NCBI GenBank assembly: GCA_014529385.2 | Contig: CM043971.1 | Span: 56,915,709 to 56,979,708, forward strand | Length of the DNA stretch: 64,000 bases | From: Adiantum capillus-veneris | Lineage: Eukaryota; Streptophyta; Polypodiopsida; Polypodiales; Pteridaceae | Direction of reading: 5' to 3' | In this document: positions 61,260 through 64,000 of the stretch, piece after piece | Position numbering within the stretch: the stretch's first letter is position 1 | Layout: each line of letters opens with the position of its first letter | Notes under the pieces: model-generated | Told to the model about the DNA's origin: nothing | What the model saw: only the letters and a program-made list of their open reading frames with translations | The model's database searches: none | Translations under genes and position numbers: made by a program

Positions 61260-61599
61260 AGCATGTAAACTCTGCCATAAAGCATGAGTTGTAGTCTCCC
61301 TCGAGACCTGCTAGTAAACAGACTCAACCAGATGCAAATGAATCGTAGACATGGCTAACTCATCAAGATCCTGCCAATCATCATCACACATAGACTTGGG
61401 CTTCACCGATAAACCACGCAAGGGTTTATCCTATCCTAAATCTGCCAATGCAACAAGCATATGCTCCTTCCAAGCAACAAAATCTGCACCATCAAACTGT
61501 GTCAGACCATAACGCTGGAAGTCAAATGAAAAATCAGCCATAATGCTCGCAAAAGAGCAACCAACAATGAGTAGCAAATGTCAACCAAATCAGTCCTAA

Positions 61600-62985
61600 A
61601 CTGGCTTGAATCGCATCAACAAAAGTATGCAAATATGGCTCAAAACCTGATGCAAAATTGCACCAATAACCGTGCAAAACCTTGCACAAAATCACAAGTC
61701 AATATGACTCGAATCCGGCTACCTAGCTCATAGCCACACAAGCATACATCACAATATTCACTCCTGTGAGTGTTCCAAGATAACTGTACGCCTGTCAAAC
61801 CATGAGCTAATCACCAAGCCCACACTGTGCGGTATCGATGTATACACACACACAAATCTCCCACCTGCAGAGAACACTGCACGCAAATGCTGAGTGCAAC
61901 CGGAAATCTCTACCTAGATCGCATAAATGATGCGCATAAAACTCCTGGGAAAATTTCTTCAGAGTTTTGACGCACAATAGCTATCAACACAAAATAACCA
62001 TTGTCCTGCAAGCTCAATACAATGAGCAATCAATGCACATCAAACTACACTCAACATACATGCATAAGCTCTGCAAACCTGTGTCCAACAAATGCTCACA
62101 AAGAGTACCACAGGTGACCATACATGTCATCCACAACCAACCTCTGCACTTGTTCACAAGATCTACTACTCACCACATAAGCATACATAGAGCATTACCC
62201 ACTCAAAGACCATGTATGCAAGCCACAACACTGCAGAAGAACCACTCAACTGCAACTGGCAACACCTGTGGGAGTACTAGACTCAACCTGTACCTGAGAG
62301 TCAAACCCGATCTTGTAACACCTATAAATTCTCACAATCAAGCAAATCAAACCAATCCACCTCATATGTGCCTGCTACCTGCAATGTGCACGGGTAAGCT
62401 GTCTGCTGCAAAGAAAACAACAGAGCCCAAAACTGTCCTGAAAAACAGTCTCTGTGTTTTTAATTTCAGACCCACCTGCACTCTAAATCAGAAAACAATT
62501 CCTTCTACAAAGTCGTAGAGCTTGAAGCCAGCTCCGTTTTGAACCAAAAAGTTTTGGAATCAGAGCTTTGTAGCTCAAGTTATGAGCAAAACAGTGGACT
62601 GTTGTCAAACTGCCAAAAACTGAATGACTTTCTTCTGTGCTTCTTTGAGCTCAAAGAAAGGCTCAAACTCACTTCCCACCTCGATGCATGAGTTGAATGC
62701 ATCAATCTCAAAATTCTTCCATGTCTATAGAAGCTCCAAGCTCCAATCTGTCGCCGATGTAGCCGTTGCAAAGCTTGCCGAGAAGAGGGAAAATGTTGTA
62801 CACAGTGGGCCGATCTGTAGAGGAACTGTGGACTGATCTACGAGCACTAGGAAGCTCCTGAGAGCTCTCCTGCAAGCCTCTGTATGGCTATCCACAAGCC
62901 TCCTCTATTTCTTTGCTCAGATCTGTGACCTCTCCGCCATAGCCGACGAGTTCATCGCGAAGCCATCCATCTACGCTCTCACACC
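61600..62985 (-). other. Leader and gag 5' region of the copia element
   Basis: Between the primer site and the zinc-knuckle region. The plus-strand open frame at 61,967-62,518 is antisense and not supported. Minus-strand gag N-terminal sequence is too decayed to delimit. Confidence 0.4.
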
Positions 62986-63003
62986 TGTCACTCTGATACC
63001 AAT

Positions 63004-63194
63004 TGAAGGGGATCGGAGAGCACCACAGACGGAGAGTCAGAGAGAGAAGGAGACACACGACACAGAGATATGGGTGGGGAGACTCCAAAGAGTGAGCAGC
63101 CCCCTATACACTTATGCTATGTATAAGGTATACAAGTCAGTGGGCGCCCAAACTCTGGGCAGCCAGGCAGGGCACATGCGCCTATACCCCAACA
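63004..63194 (-). repeat. Copia 5' LTR (right copy), 191 bp
   Basis: Plus-strand start TGAAGGGGATCGG, end CCCCAACA; matches 59,404-59,606 and is followed by CTTAG (63,195-63,199), the duplicate of 59,399-59,403. Confidence 0.9.
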
Positions 63195-64000
63195 CTTAGC
63201 ACAATGTTGTATGAGGTGATCTATTGCGCATCTGTCATAGAATACAAAGACTTTCATTTGTTGACCCTTTTTTGGACAACCTCGTGCTCAATAATCACCT
63301 CCACATCCATAGCATGGACCTTTCGACTGGGTAGCTGGCAGTGCTTCCATTGGTTGTCCTATCCTAGGAGGATATTCTCTAGGCTTGTAATTTTGGTTTG
63401 CTATGAATGTGAGTGTATTTTCATCCATTGTGAATTGGTTACTCATTGTTGGATCCATATCATGTTAAGTTTCCATAGCCTCATCTACGCTTGCCCAAAA
63501 TGGATTTTCTTCCATAGCATATGCTACACCCTCAGGATCTCTCAAATGAGTTTCTACAAGCTCTTTGAAATAAACTATTGGTGGCATCATTGATGCACTC
63601 ATGAGTGGTTCTACTAGCTACATGTAATCTGGTAACTCGGAGGTGGTGGCAATTGTTGCACTGCTAGAGGTCCATACGGCCTTTCCCTCACATAATTTTT
63701 GTTGTAAAATCACTCATTTCTATCTTGGGTTGTGTATTTCTGCTCAATGGTACACCACATCAATACTCTTGAAGCATTCACTGCTTGTGGCTATTGTGGT
63801 CTCATATTGGGATTCTATCTATATGTTTGATTCATACTTCGAATCACTTCCTTGACTACTTGATCAACATTTTGTGTGATTGAAGTAGGAGCACTACATT
63901 TTGTAGTTGACTTAATAATGGTTGAAGATGTACTACTCTACTATTTTTGTTTGTGTCTTCCGTAACCTCTCCACATAAGTCTTGCAGTTGTCAAATAGGT
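63195..64000 (-). mobile_element. Older Ty3/gypsy element, gag part, fossil
   Basis: Minus-strand sequence near 63,300-63,360 contains a zinc-knuckle-like CYGCGGDYWARGCP, as expected for gag, in the order gag before the protease/RT portion at 56.4-59.4 kb. It runs off the window end. Decayed, no continuous frame. Confidence 0.55.

Larger units (their letters stand above)
59404..63194 (-). mobile_element. 3.8-kb Ty1/copia derivative, minus strand, lacking RT
   Basis: Two short LTRs (203 bp left, 191 bp right) are flanked by CTTAG on both sides. On the minus strand the order is 5' LTR (63,194-63,004), primer site TGGTATCAGAG complementary to initiator tRNA-Met (62,991-63,001), a leader, a gag zinc knuckle (CWHCGHRGHIRRRC near 61,130), a region like the GAG-pre-integrase domain (RHVHYVPDLRQDLISI near 60,740), and a polypurine tract AAGTGGGAGGT just before the 3' LTR. 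No integrase core, RT or RNase H is seen, so it is an internally reduced, non-autonomous, broken copy. Confidence 0.85.

Noticed and set aside
59710-62518. Plus-strand open frames in the copia region
   Set aside because: Antisense to recognisable copia zinc-knuckle and pre-integrase sequence.
1-64000. tRNA, rRNA, snoRNA or miRNA genes
   Set aside because: I found no cloverleaf, ribosomal or clear hairpin precursor sequences by eye; only primer-binding complements to tRNA-Asp and tRNA-Met were seen.

Overview
This window is non-coding-rich plant nuclear DNA: nested transposable elements with no clear single-copy host gene. Ty3/gypsy and Ty1/copia retroelements with plant-type primer sites (tRNA-Asp and initiator tRNA-Met), AT-rich short introns with GT..AG ends, and insertions four deep point to a land plant with a large genome. 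A fern, another seed-free plant or a gymnosperm is my guess; the sequence alone does not settle it.

Layout. (1) 1 to about 5.4 kb: decayed plus-strand Ty3/gypsy piece (integrase C-terminal half, then an extra coiled-coil ORF region downstream of pol). (2) From about 5.4 kb to the window end the base layer is an older minus-strand Ty3/gypsy element. Its gag (63.2-64 kb), gag/protease/RT (56.4-59.4 kb), an 85-bp pol piece (40,005-40,089) and RNase H/integrase (5.4-6.24 kb) are separated by three insertions. (3) 6,243-40,004: a 33.8-kb DNA transposon with 16-bp terminal inverted repeats and a 4-bp target duplication AACG. (4) 40,090-56,382: a 16.3-kb LTR retrotransposon (609/607-bp LTRs, duplication TTGTT) with gag-protease but no recognisable RT or integrase. 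(5) Inside it, 46,002-53,486: a 7.5-kb TIR element flanked by TA. (6) 59,404-63,194: a 3.8-kb minus-strand copia derivative (duplication CTTAG).

The most interesting object is the 33.8-kb element. It carries a plus-strand gene at the right end with a DUF7869-like RNase-H-fold region (candidate transposase). On the minus strand it carries a set of chromatin/transcription-type modules: a ParB-like plus degenerate beta-class DNA-methylase-like core (two exons, 84-bp intron), a SET-domain exon and two FCP1/NIF-type phosphatase-like exons. The three terminal exons all begin in the same splice phase as the donor that ends the methylase-like core, so they may be alternative last exons of one gene. 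Everything else in the element is a minisatellite built on GGTCCACCACTTGTCC. It lies mostly in one orientation on the left and the opposite one on the right, with an 866-bp higher-order repeat at 26.7-32.3 kb.

The second notable object is the 7.5-kb TA-flanked element. Its minus strand encodes a histone-H3-like protein (N-terminus MARTKKTARK, recognisable H3 fold) followed in the same gene by a Ulp1/C48-type SUMO-protease-like domain. Its genes carry in-frame stops and look decayed.
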